A stretch of DNA of 52,162 bases from positions 1 to 52,162 of the forward strand of contig NZ_JACJQY010000040.1 in the NCBI RefSeq assembly GCF_014696925.1, read 5' to 3'. Shown in pieces: positions 51,927-52,162 of the stretch. The position numbers and the translations under genes are program-made. The stretch's first letter is position 1. Each line of letters opens with the position of its first letter. The notes below the pieces were generated by a model. It was not told the origin of the DNA and did not search any database. It worked only from the letters and a program-made list of their open reading frames with translations. The DNA is from Phormidium tenue FACHB-1050. GTDB taxonomy: Bacteria; Cyanobacteriota; Cyanobacteriia; Pseudanabaenales; Pseudanabaenaceae.

Positions 51927-52162
51927 TTATACGAATACGAACTTAGCCGAATACAAGTTAGTGATAAGCCTCTTACCTCATCTCAAACAACGCTAATTAA
52001 CCGTGAATATGGAGAGAAATTCGGCATCTCTATTTTTGCTATAGCAACGTAAGTTTTGCTTAGGAATGAAAAATAAATAACTTATGCATTTCAGTTATTT
52101 TGAGGAATAGCTCTATAATTCCATTTAGGAAGATATTCATCAAAAATGATAGGTAGATTTTC
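51927..52162. other. Right-edge spacer, nothing recognised
   Basis: 236 AT-rich bases after the kinase gene with no ORF, tRNA or clear hairpin that I can support. Confidence 0.4.

Overview
The window is cyanobacterial chromosome. HIP1 octamers (GCGATCGC) are scattered through genes and spacers. The gene content also points there: CO2-uptake-type NdhF/NdhD, Pst phosphate transporter, ABC1 kinase, Get3d-type ATPase, RRM-Gly RNA-binding protein, a PatD-like protein, and cyanobacterial DUF2862, DUF3181 and DUF4336 proteins. A filamentous, Pseudanabaena-like organism is my best guess; this is inference. I see no rRNA, CRISPR array, transposase or prophage block.

Layout. 1-3.4 kb: coiled-coil protein, cold-shock-type RNA-binding protein, HerA-like ATPase. 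3.4-8.9 kb: phosphate region, with an exported phytase-like protein divergent from pstS-pstC-pstA-pstB behind a clear three-repeat Pho box. 8.9-14 kb: alpha/beta hydrolase, Cys-cluster protein, a phospholipase-D-like lipoprotein with an EF-hand, and rimO. 14-20.7 kb: STAS protein, ketoacyl synthase with bioY, Uma2 nuclease, anchored beta-propeller, Get3d-type ATPase overlapping an HU-like gene. 20.7-31.5 kb: panB, nucleotidyltransferase, ABC1 kinase, two small proteins, a REC-PP2C regulator, a 1356-residue hybrid kinase, Dps. 31.7-35.4 kb: carotenoid-type glycosyltransferase, SPOR-like protein, proA. 35.8-39.6 kb: the most unusual part, a ribbon-helix-helix (RHH) regulator, an HNH nuclease, two uncharacterised proteins and seven tRNA genes (Phe, Asn, Leu-UAG, Pro, CAU, Thr, Arg). 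39.7-52 kb: DUF4336 protein, methyltransferase and glycosyltransferase pair, ndhF-ndhD, PatD-like and 2TM proteins, argH, a second Uma2 nuclease, DUF3181 and a sensor kinase.

Two patterns stand out. First, the RHH gene and the tRNA array share a promoter-overlapping half-site, ATACTACAAG, once upstream of the RHH gene and, in three versions, over a TTGACA promoter leading into the tRNAs. This suggests one RHH-controlled unit of HNH nuclease, unknown proteins and spare tRNAs. Second, many spacers hold a perfect 12-30 bp hairpin with a private stem sequence and a short loop (GAA/TTC, TAC/GTA, TTT/AAA, TTA, TGC), often touching a stop codon. Some belong to repeat families, and three loci form branched, multi-hairpin structures. 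The same kind of hairpin separates the tRNAs of the array.
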